Positions 16,337 through 25,702 are shown, counted from the first letter of the stretch. The stretch: 64,000 nucleotides of DNA from Leptospiraceae bacterium (GCA_025055765.1 JANWWS010000036.1:1-64000), one strand, 5' to 3'. Numbers and translations are program-made. Notes: generated from the sequence alone by a model not told the origin.

Positions 16337-18898
16337 ATGGCTTTGCGCAGCACCAAGACCTTTCAAATTACACCCTATATTCCTGAAAAATTAAAGCCAC
16401 TTGCCGAAATTGCGCGCAATTATTGGTGGTGCTGGAATTACGAAGCTATTGAACTTTTTCAAAGCATTGACATTGATCGCTGGCATCGTTTCAACCATAA
16501 TCCAATTAAGCTCTTAGCTGAGCTTGAACCAGAACGTCTAGAAGAGCTTGCCCATGATGACAATTTCCTTATTAAAATGCAAACAGTCTATATTGATTTA
16601 CAAGATTATCTCTCGGCAAAGACCTATTATAAAAAAATAACCGGAGGAAAAGATCAAAATTTAATAGCATACTTTAGTGCGGAATTTGGCATTCATGAGA
16701 GTCTACCAAATTATTCAGGTGGCCTTGGTGTTTTAGCTGGTGATCACCTTAAGTCAGCAAGTGATTTGGGTCTTCCCCTCGTGGGAGTTGGTCTTCTCTA
16801 TCATCGTGGGTACTTTAGTCAATATCTAAACGAAGATGGTTGGCAGCAGGAAGATTACCCAATTTTAGATTTTTTTGAACTGCCAGTGGAACTCGTGAAA
16901 GATGAAAAGCAAGATCCGTTAATTGTGGATGTGGATTTTCCCGGGCGAAAAGTGTATTGCCAGATTTGGCAGGTGAGGGTGGGGCGTATTAAACTTTATC
17001 TGCTTGATACGAATATTGAGCTCAATAGCCACGAAGACAGGCACATTACGGACATCCTTTATGGGGGAGATACAGAGCATCGTATACAGCAGGAACTCGT
17101 CTTGGGGATTGGGGGGATAAGAGCATTAAAAAAAATGGGACTTCACCCAACCACGGTGCACTTGAACGAGGGTCATTCTGCCTTTTGTGTTCTCGAGAGA
17201 ATTCGGGCTTTTGTTCAGGAAGATGGTCTCAGTTTTGAGGAAGCCTTAAATCTTGTGCGGGCAAGCACTGTTTTTACCACCCATACCCCCGTGCCAGCTG
17301 GCAATGAAGTATTCCCCGATAGCTTAATTAGCAAATATCTTGAGCCGTATTTAAATGTATTTCAGATACCCCTAGACCAATTCTTAGATTTAGGTCGCAT
17401 TCATCAGCATCAGCGCAGTGAGTATTTTGGTATGACGGTTTTTTCTCTTAGGGTTTCTGCTTTTGCAAACGGGGTAAGCAGGTTACACGGTCGGGTGGCC
17501 CGAGAAATGTGGCATGAGATTTGGGAAAACCTAAAACCACAAGAAGTTCCCATCTACTATATCACGAATGGCATTCATATACCTTCATGGATTAGCGATG
17601 AGATGGACCGACTTTACCGCCGTTATTTGGGCCCAGAATGGCTTAAAAGAGCCGATAAACAAGAAATCTTTAATCGCGTTCAGCAAATCCCCAATAATGA
17701 ACTCTGGAGAGCGAAGCTACGGCTAAAGGACCGCTTGGTAAGTTATGTGCGCGAAACTGTGCGCCAGCAACTTGAGAAAAAGAGAGCCTCCCAGGTAGAA
17801 ATAGAAGATGCCATGAATTTACTCGACACAGAAGCACTCACCATAGGTTTTTCGCGCCGCTTTGCGACATACAAGAGGGCTACTCTCTTGCTTAAGGATC
17901 GAGAGAGGCTAATTAAACTTTTGTGTGATCCTAATCGACCGGTACAATTTATCTTTGCAGGCAAAGCCCATCCAAGAGATATGGAGGGTAAGAAACTAAT
18001 AAAAGAAATCGTGCATTTTTCGCGTGAGGCTGGGGCAAAAAACAAGATTGTATTTCTTGAAAACTACGATATCCGTATGGCTCGTTACCTTGTGCAAGGG
18101 GTGGATGTATGGCTAAACAATCCTCGCCGACCGCTTGAAGCCTCAGGCACGAGCGGGATGAAGGTACTTGCCAACGGCGGTATAAATCTCTCGATTTTAG
18201 ATGGCTGGTGGGCGGAGGCCTATAAACCAGAGATGGGCTGGGCAATTGGGGCAGGTGAGGAATATCAAGATTACGAATACCAAGACTATGTGGAGAGCCG
18301 AGCGCTTTATGATATTTTGGAAAAGGAGGTGATACCCCGCTTTTATGATAGAGGTCCCGATAATATACCACGGCGCTGGCTTGAACTGATGAAAGGGAGT
18401 ATCATGTATGGCTCGCCCCAATACCATACCGACCGTATGGTAAAAGAATACACTCGCCGCTTTTATCTCCCTTCTTCGCAAAACTACCTAGAACTAGTAC
18501 AGGGAGGATTTCGGGAATTAAAGAAATATACCAAATGGTTAGAGGAAATTCGCCAAAAGTGGCCGGAGGTCCGTGTAGGTCAATTTTACCACAAGCCGGA
18601 TAAAAAAATCAATCTAGCCCGGGAAAAATTGGAATTTTATGCTCACATACACACCGCGGGGATACCGGCACAAGATCTTGAGGTTTGCCTCGTTTATCAC
18701 AGAGAAGGTGATGTTAATGAATATGAGCCAGATCCATGTATTAGCATGTACTACCTTAAGGAAGAGGAAGGTCAAGCTATCTTTCACTGTGAATTTACCC
18801 CTGCTCGTTCTGGGGGATATAGCTATAGTGTGCGTATTACACCAAGACATGAAAAAATGTTGCGCAAACTTGAGCCAGGACTTATCAAATGGGCATAG
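16337..18898 (+). CDS. glgP: Alpha-glucan (glycogen/maltodextrin) phosphorylase, GT35
   Basis: Phosphorolysis of alpha-1,4-glucans to glucose 1-phosphate in the cytoplasm. At 853 residues it has the N-terminal DUF3417 domain of the short bacterial/archaeal phosphorylase class (ARNYWWCWNYEAIELF). The catalytic core holds NEGHSAF, TTHTPVPAGNEVF and the pyridoxal-phosphate lysine K609 in EASGTSGMKVLANGG. The C-terminal part is longer than the core requires. Its last 10 bases overlap queD, an odd partner for a storage-sugar enzyme, so the overlap probably reflects compaction more than function. Confidence 0.95.
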   Translation: MALRSTKTFQITPYIPEKLKPLAEIARNYWWCWNYEAIELFQSIDIDRWHRFNHNPIKLLAELEPERLEELAHDDNFLIKMQTVYIDLQDYLSAKTYYKKITGGKDQNLIAYFSAEFGIHESLPNYSGGLGVLAGDHLKSASDLGLPLVGVGLLYHRGYFSQYLNEDGWQQEDYPILDFFELPVELVKDEKQDPLIVDVDFPGRKVYCQIWQVRVGRIKLYLLDTNIELNSHEDRHITDILYGGDTEHRIQQELVLGIGGIRALKKMGLHPTTVHLNEGHSAFCVLERIRAFVQEDGLSFEEALNLVRASTVFTTHTPVPAGNEVFPDSLISKYLEPYLNVFQIPLDQFLDLGRIHQHQRSEYFGMTVFSLRVSAFANGVSRLHGRVAREMWHEIWENLKPQEVPIYYITNGIHIPSWISDEMDRLYRRYLGPEWLKRADKQEIFNRVQQIPNNELWRAKLRLKDRLVSYVRETVRQQLEKKRASQVEIEDAMNLLDTEALTIGFSRRFATYKRATLLLKDRERLIKLLCDPNRPVQFIFAGKAHPRDMEGKKLIKEIVHFSREAGAKNKIVFLENYDIRMARYLVQGVDVWLNNPRRPLEASGTSGMKVLANGGINLSILDGWWAEAYKPEMGWAIGAGEEYQDYEYQDYVESRALYDILEKEVIPRFYDRGPDNIPRRWLELMKGSIMYGSPQYHTDRMVKEYTRRFYLPSSQNYLELVQGGFRELKKYTKWLEEIRQKWPEVRVGQFYHKPDKKINLAREKLEFYAHIHTAGIPAQDLEVCLVYHREGDVNEYEPDPCISMYYLKEEEGQAIFHCEFTPARSGGYSYSVRITPRHEKMLRKLEPGLIKWA

Positions 18899-19308
18899 AA
18901 GCAAAAAAGGGGTATGTCTACTTGCGCCGCCGGATGCAATTTTGTGCGGCTCATCGCATGCATCACCCGGATGTGGAGGATTCCGTATTTGGAGCATGTG
19001 CCAATCTACATGGCCACAACTATGTGGTTGAAGTAATTGTGCGAGGTAGGGTCGATCCCAAGACAGGCTTTGTTCTCGACTTAAAAAAACTCAAAGAGCT
19101 CATGGAGAAAAAAATTGCCAAAACTCTCGACCACCGCAACCTAGATAATGACATCCCCTATTTTCGGGAGAAAAATCTCGTGCAATCGGCAGAAAATATT
19201 TGTATTTTTATATGGGAGCAGCTGGTGCATGAAATCCCTGATGGAGCAGAGCTTTATTGTGTGAGACTTCACGAAACAGAAAACAACATGGTGGAATATT
19301 ATGGCTAG
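18889..19308 (+). CDS. queD: 6-carboxy-5,6,7,8-tetrahydropterin synthase QueD/PTPS family
   Basis: PTPS-fold enzyme of 139 residues, expected to make carboxytetrahydropterin from dihydroneopterin triphosphate in queuosine or deazapurine synthesis. Zinc ligands H22 (CAAHRM), H41 and H43 are visible, as is catalytic C37 in the CxxxHGH motif (CANLHGH). The later DHRNLD and HETENN blocks are also there. The ATG lies inside the end of glgP, and the stop overlaps the ATG of the next gene by 8 bp. No queC, queE or queF is nearby. The downstream radical SAM protein does not look like QueE. Confidence 0.92.
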   Translation: MGIEAKKGYVYLRRRMQFCAAHRMHHPDVEDSVFGACANLHGHNYVVEVIVRGRVDPKTGFVLDLKKLKELMEKKIAKTLDHRNLDNDIPYFREKNLVQSAENICIFIWEQLVHEIPDGAELYCVRLHETENNMVEYYG

Positions 19309-20608
19309 TGTAACCATCCCCAGGGCGTGCAATTTTAATTCGGATGAAGAACTATACCGATGGTACGAGAGGGAATTTAGTGATCTACCCTTTGAGGTGG
19401 TTTACAAACAAGATATTTTAAGACAGGGACTTGCTTTTCATGAATCTGCCTTTTATGGAGAATACAAAACGAAAGATTATTTTATCTTTACTTTTGATCG
19501 AGTGCCCTTGGAAAAAATGCCGCTAGAGGAGCACCTTAAGGCCCCAGAGGAAATTCGCATATATGGTGGCCCCCATAACCTGCGGCCTACCGTCATTAGT
19601 GTACGTATCAATCCTTACTCGCCCTATGTGGTGCGGCGCCATAATGAAAAACACGCTTTATTTTTTCAGGGGGATTATGTAGCTGACGTAGATTTCCCCC
19701 CCGTACCAGAGTACTATCGCCACGCTCATGAATTTACTCTTACAAAACCCATAGGGGAAATTGCTCCTGTCATTGAATGGGGTTATCTTATTTATCTCAC
19801 TGTGTTTCGCCATTGCCAATATTTTGGCAAGGACGAAGAATGCCAATACTGTGATATAAACCACAACTGGCGCCAGCAAAAAAGGGTCGGCCGTCCCTAT
19901 ACAGGGGTTAAATCGACAGCTGAAGTTCTCGAAGCTCTGGCAGCTATAGACAAGTACGACCATACCGCCAAGGCGTACACCATAACAGGCGGCTCCGTGA
20001 TTCAAAAACTCCAAGGAAAAAACGAGGTGGATTTCTATCTACAGTACCCCATGGCCATCGAAAAAAAATTCCCGCGGCGATGGTTAAGCAAGCTTGTGGT
20101 CCAGGCTTGGGATGAGGATGACTTGCGTAAGGCATGGGAGGCAGGTGTTCAGATTTATCACCCTAATTACGAGGTGTGGGATCGCCGTTTGTTTGAGAAG
20201 ATCTGCCCAGGCAAGGCGAGATATATTGGCTGGGATAAGTGGATGGAACGTATTCTTAAGGCAGCGAAGATTTTTGGAGCCCAAAATGTCATTCCTAACT
20301 TTGTGGCCGGTGTGGAAATGGCAAAGCCCTATGGTTTTGAGGATGTCGATGCCGCGGTAGAAAGCTCAGCTGAGGGACTAGAATTTTTTATGAGTCAGGG
20401 GATAACCCCGCGTTTTACAACTTGGTTGCCAGAGCCCTATACTCCCCTTGGAGAAAGTGAAAGCGCACCCTTGGAGTATTATCTCAAGCTTTTGCGTCGA
20501 TATCGAGAACTCCACCAAAAATATCGTCTCCCCATTCCCCCGGGCTATGGCCCGGCCGGGGCAGGCAAGGCAGTTTTTAGTGTTTCTGCTTTTATGGATG
20601 TTCTCTAA
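19301..20608 (+). CDS. Radical SAM protein with CX8CX2C cluster motif
   Basis: 435 residues. A 160-residue N-terminal region of unknown fold precedes a radical SAM core. The cluster cysteines appear to be C172, C181 and C184 (HCQYFGKDEECQYCD), spaced CX8CX2C instead of CX3CX2C. ITGGS around residue 227 fits the GGE-type SAM-binding motif, and later beta strands (VQAWDED, NVIPNFVAGVEM) fit the TIM-barrel. I do not recognise the precise family or substrate. Its start overlaps queD by 8 bp, so the two are translationally coupled, which hints at pterin or modified-nucleoside chemistry but does not prove it. It overlaps convergent murF by 17 bp. Confidence 0.75.
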   Translation: MASVTIPRACNFNSDEELYRWYEREFSDLPFEVVYKQDILRQGLAFHESAFYGEYKTKDYFIFTFDRVPLEKMPLEEHLKAPEEIRIYGGPHNLRPTVISVRINPYSPYVVRRHNEKHALFFQGDYVADVDFPPVPEYYRHAHEFTLTKPIGEIAPVIEWGYLIYLTVFRHCQYFGKDEECQYCDINHNWRQQKRVGRPYTGVKSTAEVLEALAAIDKYDHTAKAYTITGGSVIQKLQGKNEVDFYLQYPMAIEKKFPRRWLSKLVVQAWDEDDLRKAWEAGVQIYHPNYEVWDRRLFEKICPGKARYIGWDKWMERILKAAKIFGAQNVIPNFVAGVEMAKPYGFEDVDAAVESSAEGLEFFMSQGITPRFTTWLPEPYTPLGESESAPLEYYLKLLRRYRELHQKYRLPIPPGYGPAGAGKAVFSVSAFMDVL

Positions 20609-21998
20609 GGCGCTCTACGATTCTTTCCATAAGCAAAGCGCGTGAGCCCTTCACTAAGATCACACTACCTAAGGGAACGGTATTTTTAACTCGAGCGACA
20701 AGTTTGTCAATTTCTAGAGGGCTATTAGGAAAATGTTGCCATAGAACGTTTTTTCTTCTTTTAGCAAAAGCCTGGCCTAGATAAAAAGAATCTTCTCCAA
20801 AGGTGATAAGGTCTTTAAGTGTAGTTTGAGCCAAAAATATGCCTGTTTCTTTGTGGTATTTTAAAGAAAAACGTCCCAGCTCCCGAAAGTCGCCAAGCAC
20901 GGCATAGCAATCCTTTGGTCCTGCAAGCTGGAGGGCAGCAGAAACAGCAGCTTTGACACCGGTGGGATTTGAATTGTACGTATCGTCAATAACAACATAA
21001 TCTCCGTGGTAGATTTTAAGTCTATGCTCTTCTCCCTGGAATTTGCCAAAAGCTTGGGCAATTTCCCGGGGGCTAAAACCTAAGAAGAGAAGTACCGAGG
21101 CCGCCAAGGCGACATTTTCTAGTAGGATCTTGCCAGGAAGAGGAAAAAAAAATGGCTCACCTAAAAGATCAAGTTCAAAGCCATCGGCTCGCTCTTCCCG
21201 AATTTTTAAAATATCTCCCTCTAGGCCAAAACCTGTTTCGTGCACATGAAGCCCCAAGTTTCTTGCCAGACTAATGGGGATTTTCTTTCGGGAGGTCGAG
21301 CGAGGTATAAAAAATTGACTGTGTTTTTGCATGCCAGCAAATATCTCACTTTTTGCGTGGGCGATATTTTTTTCACTGCCCAAAAATTCAATGTGGGCCT
21401 CTCCCAAAGTAGTAATCACGGCAATATCGGGCTTTGTCATAAGCGAAAGCCTTTCTATTTCCCCACCATGATTCATGGCAAGCTCCAAAATAGCTAAGCG
21501 GGTTTTTTCATTTATACGAAACAAAGTAAAAGGTACACCAATTTCATTGTTGTAATTTTTGGCACTGTAAACAACAGTTCCCTCAGGCATGACATGGCGG
21601 ATAGTTGCCAAAAGCTCTTTCGTGGTCGTCTTACCACTTGAGCCAGTTACCGCCACCACAATGGGAGAAAAACGCCGGCGATGGGAGAGAGCAAGCTGGC
21701 CAAGTGCCTTTAGTGTGTCATTTACTTCTATTAGCCGAGTGCGCTCTTCCTTACCCAATTTATTAAGGTGGGGATGATCTTTTTCTACTATGGCAAGTTG
21801 GGCTTTTTTATGGAAAGCTTCAGCTAAATAATCATGGCCATCGCGCTTACCCCGCAAAGCGACAAAGAGATCCCCTTCCTCTACTTCAAGGCTTGACTGT
21901 GTTATGGCGACAACAGGTCTTTCTTCTTGACGTGAAAGCGCTTGGTATCCCAAAAAATGCCTGATTTGCCAGGGATAGTAGTTAAACTTTTCCCGCAT
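20592..21998 (-). CDS. murF: UDP-MurNAc-tripeptide--D-Ala-D-Ala ligase MurF
   Basis: Cytoplasmic Mur ligase that adds D-Ala-D-Ala to the peptidoglycan precursor. The 468 residues show the N-terminal substrate domain (DSR-like ITQSSLEVEEGDLFVAL), the ATP-binding P-loop VTGSSGKTTTKE near residue 113, the NYNNEIGVP motif, and the C-terminal DDTYNSNP block typical of MurF. It is the last gene of a run beginning with the CitE-like lyases, its ATG lying 17 bases inside the CoA ligase gene. No other mur gene is near. Confidence 0.95.
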   Translation of the reverse strand: MREKFNYYPWQIRHFLGYQALSRQEERPVVAITQSSLEVEEGDLFVALRGKRDGHDYLAEAFHKKAQLAIVEKDHPHLNKLGKEERTRLIEVNDTLKALGQLALSHRRRFSPIVVAVTGSSGKTTTKELLATIRHVMPEGTVVYSAKNYNNEIGVPFTLFRINEKTRLAILELAMNHGGEIERLSLMTKPDIAVITTLGEAHIEFLGSEKNIAHAKSEIFAGMQKHSQFFIPRSTSRKKIPISLARNLGLHVHETGFGLEGDILKIREERADGFELDLLGEPFFFPLPGKILLENVALAASVLLFLGFSPREIAQAFGKFQGEEHRLKIYHGDYVVIDDTYNSNPTGVKAAVSAALQLAGPKDCYAVLGDFRELGRFSLKYHKETGIFLAQTTLKDLITFGEDSFYLGQAFAKRRKNVLWQHFPNSPLEIDKLVARVKNTVPLGSVILVKGSRALLMERIVERLREHP

Positions 21999-23634
21999 GA
22001 TGCAAAGCGCCGCTTTGCAGAAGTTTCTTTAGCTCGCTGCGCAAAACCTTGCCATTTTTGGTACGTGGAAAATCTTGGGCGAAATAAACTTTTTTGGGTC
22101 TTTTATATTCTGCCAAATATTTGCGGCCATACTCAAGAAGTTCTTCTTCGTTACAGGCGACGTTAGGATCACGTATGACCACAATAACAGGCAGTATTTT
22201 TTCAGGGGTAAGCTCTTCTCCTAAGGCGACACAGTCAAGGACAGCTGGGTGATCTTTATAGACCCTCTCTATCTCATGGGGAGAAACCCGATAGCCAAAG
22301 GTTTTAATAATGTCATCTTTTCTGCCTAAGAACCAAATGTAGCCATCCTCATCCTGGCGCGCATAGTCACCTGTTAAGAAGAAACCGTGGCGGCGCAGTC
22401 GCTCATCTTCTTCTGGTAACTGCCAATAGCGCAGAAAAAGACCAGGGTCACTTAAAGGTATGGCAATCATGCCCTCCTCTCCCGTAGGTACATCTTGAAA
22501 ATTCTCATCGATAATGTGTATCTCATGCCCAGGCTGAGGGATTCCAGCAGAACCAGGTCTGGTTGGGCGAAAACGGCTGTGGGAGATATAATAGGAGCAC
22601 TCTGACATACCAATAGCTTCATAGATGTCTTGGCGAAAACGCCGGCGCCATTCGTGAAAAATATCATTGGAGAGGTGCTCTCCTGCGCACATACAATGTC
22701 TCAGGGTGGGTACATCCTCTGCTGTGTAGCTGGTCTTTTGCAAGATCTGTCGGTAGATGGTGGGGACCCCTATGAAGATAGTGCATTTATGCTGCGCAAT
22801 AAGGCGAATCCAGGTGGGCGCTTCGTTCTTGCCCTCAAAGGCAAGTACACTTTTGCCGTGGTAGAGGGGATCCATAAGGGCGGTACCTAGAACATAGGTC
22901 CAGTTAAACTTACCCGAGTGGAGGATTTTCTCATCCCGACCCTCCGAAAATGGGAACCAATACCAGGCAGCAGGTAGTCTACCCAAAAGCGCTCTGTGGG
23001 CGTGAAGAACGCCTTTGGGATAGCCGGTGGTGCCTGAGGTGTAGACCAAATAGGCAGGATCTTCGCTTTTTGTGGACACACAGGCAAATGTGCCGGAAAT
23101 TTCTTGAGAAAGCCTTCGCCAATCGATAAATTGTTTAGAGCCTTTGGGTAATTCCCCGTCACCCACAAGGATGACGTACTTTAAGCTTGCGACATCACTA
23201 AGAGCTCTGTCAAGGTCGCCCCACATGTCTTTGTGGGTAACGATGACAGAGGCCTCGGAATTTTTGGCAATATAGCGCACTTCCTCCCCTGTAAGGAGTG
23301 CCGAGGTGGGCACCGCAATGGCGCCATAGCGCAAGGCCCCAAAAAACGTTATTGGATACTCAAGGCAGTTTGGCAGCCGTATTAAAATCCGCTCTCCTTG
23401 AGTAAGACCGAGCTCTTGTAATAAGAGAGCAAAGCGGGAGGCCATGTCTTTTAAAGCAGAGTAGGTTATTTCACTATACCCAGTCTTTTCGTTTTCGACC
23501 GCCATGGCCACTTTTTCACCTAAACCACGCTCTACGGGGTCATCTAAACAGGCCCGAGCTATGTTAAAGTATTCGGGGATATCCCACTGAAAGGGCGCGT
23601 AGGGTTCTGTGAAGGTCATTTTAGCTATTTTCAT
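21982..23634 (-). CDS. AMP-forming acyl-CoA synthetase
   Basis: ANL-superfamily enzyme of 550 residues that activates a carboxylic acid with ATP and joins it to CoA. The phosphate-binding motif is YTSGTTGYPKGVLHAH near 197, EAIGMSE near 343, TGDYARQDEDGY near 423, and the C-terminal lysine motif RTKNGKVLR near 531. The overall pattern is nearest to benzoate-CoA or medium-chain acyl-CoA ligases; the substrate cannot be fixed by eye. Its ATG overlaps the stop of the CitE-like lyase gene by 4 bp, which suggests it supplies the CoA ester that the lyases cleave, or uses the acid they release. Confidence 0.88.
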   Translation of the reverse strand: MKIAKMTFTEPYAPFQWDIPEYFNIARACLDDPVERGLGEKVAMAVENEKTGYSEITYSALKDMASRFALLLQELGLTQGERILIRLPNCLEYPITFFGALRYGAIAVPTSALLTGEEVRYIAKNSEASVIVTHKDMWGDLDRALSDVASLKYVILVGDGELPKGSKQFIDWRRLSQEISGTFACVSTKSEDPAYLVYTSGTTGYPKGVLHAHRALLGRLPAAWYWFPFSEGRDEKILHSGKFNWTYVLGTALMDPLYHGKSVLAFEGKNEAPTWIRLIAQHKCTIFIGVPTIYRQILQKTSYTAEDVPTLRHCMCAGEHLSNDIFHEWRRRFRQDIYEAIGMSECSYYISHSRFRPTRPGSAGIPQPGHEIHIIDENFQDVPTGEEGMIAIPLSDPGLFLRYWQLPEEDERLRRHGFFLTGDYARQDEDGYIWFLGRKDDIIKTFGYRVSPHEIERVYKDHPAVLDCVALGEELTPEKILPVIVVIRDPNVACNEEELLEYGRKYLAEYKRPKKVYFAQDFPRTKNGKVLRSELKKLLQSGALHHAGKV

Positions 23635-24737
23635 AAGATAACTCCATAGGGCCAGTTTTCCCGTATTACTTGGTCGGGCAGTTTTTCCATAACTTGCCGC
23701 ACAAAGGCAATGTCTTCTTCCCCAAGAGCCCCTAGGGCTTCGGCTCTAAGTAAGGTTTGGAGGGATTTGCCAAACATGGGTGGATCTAACATTTGGTCTT
23801 CAAAGCGAATAGCGCCCCCTAAAAGGGCATCTGCTTCCATAGCTAGAGTGAGGATTTTTTTGTGGCGTCTAATCTCTGTACTTGATGGAACAAAAGCTAC
23901 CCGGCAGAGATGTACGTGGTTGGGGTGGATGACCTGTTTTCCCGTAAAGCCCATGGCTACCTCATTGACCGCATGTTGGTAAACTATGCGAGACTCACGA
24001 TCTCCCCTTAGATCAAGCCAGCGGCGGACATCATCTGGCTCTACATGGTTTTCTGGCAGTGGCTCTTTGTTAATTAAGACCTCCACCCCTCCAATTACAC
24101 CACGGCCTAATAACCGGGCTTCTAATAGAAGTTCGGTCATAAAGGGTTTTAGTTGTTCTTGCCAGCCCTCGGGGGAAATATGAAAGGCCATGGCCTTGGA
24201 AAAATCATGGATACCAAAAACGACATGTTTCACGGTGTCGTAATTCATAAGCTTATGCGCAATTTTCAGGGACTTCGGATGTTCAATGATTGGCTGTATG
24301 CGGATTTCTGGATTGACTTTAGCTAGAAAAGCCGACAGGTCGCGTATCTCTGCCTCTCCATAAGCTTCACCCGCCTTTGCCAAGACAACATCGTCTAAAA
24401 AGGGGGCTAAGTCGGCTACGAGTTGGAGGTCATGGTGGTACTCCTCGGTTAAAAAGGGGTTTATGCGCAGGGCAATACGGGTTTTGCCTTTGTTAAGCCG
24501 AGGCAGCTCTCGGCGTAAGACCTCGCGGCTTTCTTTTTTGAGCCGGCAACCATCTTCTAGGTCTAGAAGCAGGGTGTGGGGTTTGCTGAGAAGGGATCTC
24601 TCACGTAGTCTCACACAGGCATCTTCCACAGATTCATATTCATTGCGCGCCGGATAATACTTTACGGGTGGATAGTATAGCTGGATTCCGGGCCAGGGCT
24701 CAACTTTGGGATATAAAGTTGGGAGGCGATGGCTCAT
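23631..24737 (-). CDS. CitE-like CoA-ester lyase (HpcH/HpaI family), intact site
   Basis: 368 residues, TIM-barrel lyase of the citrate lyase beta/malyl-CoA lyase group. Key features are present: DLEDG (D59-D62), RINPF, the metal-binding glutamate in PIIEHP, FGIHDFSK with its aspartate, and VIHPNHV near 270. It is longer than typical CitE (about 290) at both ends. Likely reactions are cleavage of malyl-CoA, citramalyl-CoA or a related 3-hydroxyacyl-CoA. It overlaps the neighbouring lyase paralogue and the CoA ligase by 4 bp each. Confidence 0.82.
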   Translation of the reverse strand: MSHRLPTLYPKVEPWPGIQLYYPPVKYYPARNEYESVEDACVRLRERSLLSKPHTLLLDLEDGCRLKKESREVLRRELPRLNKGKTRIALRINPFLTEEYHHDLQLVADLAPFLDDVVLAKAGEAYGEAEIRDLSAFLAKVNPEIRIQPIIEHPKSLKIAHKLMNYDTVKHVVFGIHDFSKAMAFHISPEGWQEQLKPFMTELLLEARLLGRGVIGGVEVLINKEPLPENHVEPDDVRRWLDLRGDRESRIVYQHAVNEVAMGFTGKQVIHPNHVHLCRVAFVPSSTEIRRHKKILTLAMEADALLGGAIRFEDQMLDPPMFGKSLQTLLRAEALGALGEEDIAFVRQVMEKLPDQVIRENWPYGVIL

Positions 24738-25627
24738 AGCGAAAGACTTTGCAGATTCTCCGCTTCGAGTTGGCGAATTTTTTCGTCAAGTTGCAGCACA
24801 CGGCGAGCCTTATCGATTTCATAGGGTTGGAGCAGCTGGTCCGCCAAAAGAGCGAGCGCCTCACCATGGGCATGTGCTTCATTGAGTGCCTCCACAATCC
24901 GCCTGGCCCATTCTATATCTTCGGGGCTTGGCCGATAGGCCTCATTGGCGTAGACAATTTGGGAGGGATGGCTTAATGTGCGCCCATCAAAGCCAAGGTC
25001 CCGGCCTTGTCTGCAGGTAAACTCAAAACCCTCTGTATCTTTTAGATTCATGTGTGAGCCATCAATGGCCCAAACATCATAAGCCCGCGCCGCTAGCACG
25101 ATTTGTGAGAGGGAATGCAAAAGCCCTGTCCGCTCACGGGAGGGATAAAGATGCAGTTGGATCGTTAGCGAGGTTGTTTCGGCAATTAAAAGACTTGTGC
25201 GAGGATGGGAGGCTATTTCGCCAATTTGCAAAATAGAACGGGGGCTTTCGATCATGACAGCTAGCATGAGATGAGAGAGATTGGCGGTGTCCATGGCCGT
25301 TGCCGCGCGGGTTATCTCCTCAGCACTTTCCATTCGGGGGAAGACAATGCCATGGATAGGAAGATCCTTAAGCTCTCGTAGGTCATCAAGTCCCCAGGGG
25401 CTTGAAAGGCTATTTACGCGCACCCAAAGCTCTCGGCGGGGCAGCTCTGTTGTTTTAAGAAACTCTGTCAAAAGACTACGTGCCTTCTCTTTTTGGTGGA
25501 CGGGCACGGATATACCTAAATCATAGATAAAACAATCGGCGCAAAGTTCCTTTGTTTTTTCAAGATAACGGCTATGGTGGGCCGGCACATAAAGCATGGA
25601 GCGCCGAGGGTGCTGGGTGGCCTTCAT
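24734..25627 (-). CDS. CitE-like paralogue with altered catalytic residues
   Basis: 297 residues with the CitE backbone: MLYVPAHHSRYLEK at 11-24, a WVRVN arginine (R70), an MIES glutamate (E127), and LGFDGRTLSHPSQI near 230. Two normally conserved acids are missing: DLED has become DLGI (36-39), and the FGxxD metal aspartate region reads LIAETTSL with threonine around position 152. It may be catalytically dead or act on something else, possibly as a partner subunit of the intact paralogue just downstream (4-bp overlap). The chosen ATG at 25627 follows a strong hairpin by only two bases; an internal ATG at residue 11 (25597) is an alternative. Confidence 0.75.
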   Translation of the reverse strand: MKATQHPRRSMLYVPAHHSRYLEKTKELCADCFIYDLGISVPVHQKEKARSLLTEFLKTTELPRRELWVRVNSLSSPWGLDDLRELKDLPIHGIVFPRMESAEEITRAATAMDTANLSHLMLAVMIESPRSILQIGEIASHPRTSLLIAETTSLTIQLHLYPSRERTGLLHSLSQIVLAARAYDVWAIDGSHMNLKDTEGFEFTCRQGRDLGFDGRTLSHPSQIVYANEAYRPSPEDIEWARRIVEALNEAHAHGEALALLADQLLQPYEIDKARRVLQLDEKIRQLEAENLQSLSL

Positions 25628-25629
25628 CT

Positions 25630-25656
25630 TTCCGGGGCCACTGTGGAGCCCCGGAA
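25630..25656 (-). promoter_or_regulatory. Nine-bp GC-rich hairpin abutting the lyase start codon
   Basis: TTCCGGGGC at 25630-25638 pairs perfectly with GCCCCGGAA at 25648-25656, with a nine-base loop. On the minus strand it ends two bases before the ATG of the CitE-like paralogue and includes the only purine-rich stretch available as a ribosome-binding site. There is no U-run, so it is not a normal intrinsic terminator. It could limit translation or stabilise processed mRNA ends. Confidence 0.55.
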
Positions 25657-25702
25657 TAGCTTGTCGAGAAAATTGAAAACCTTGAGCCGTGAAATCCCTT
25701 AC

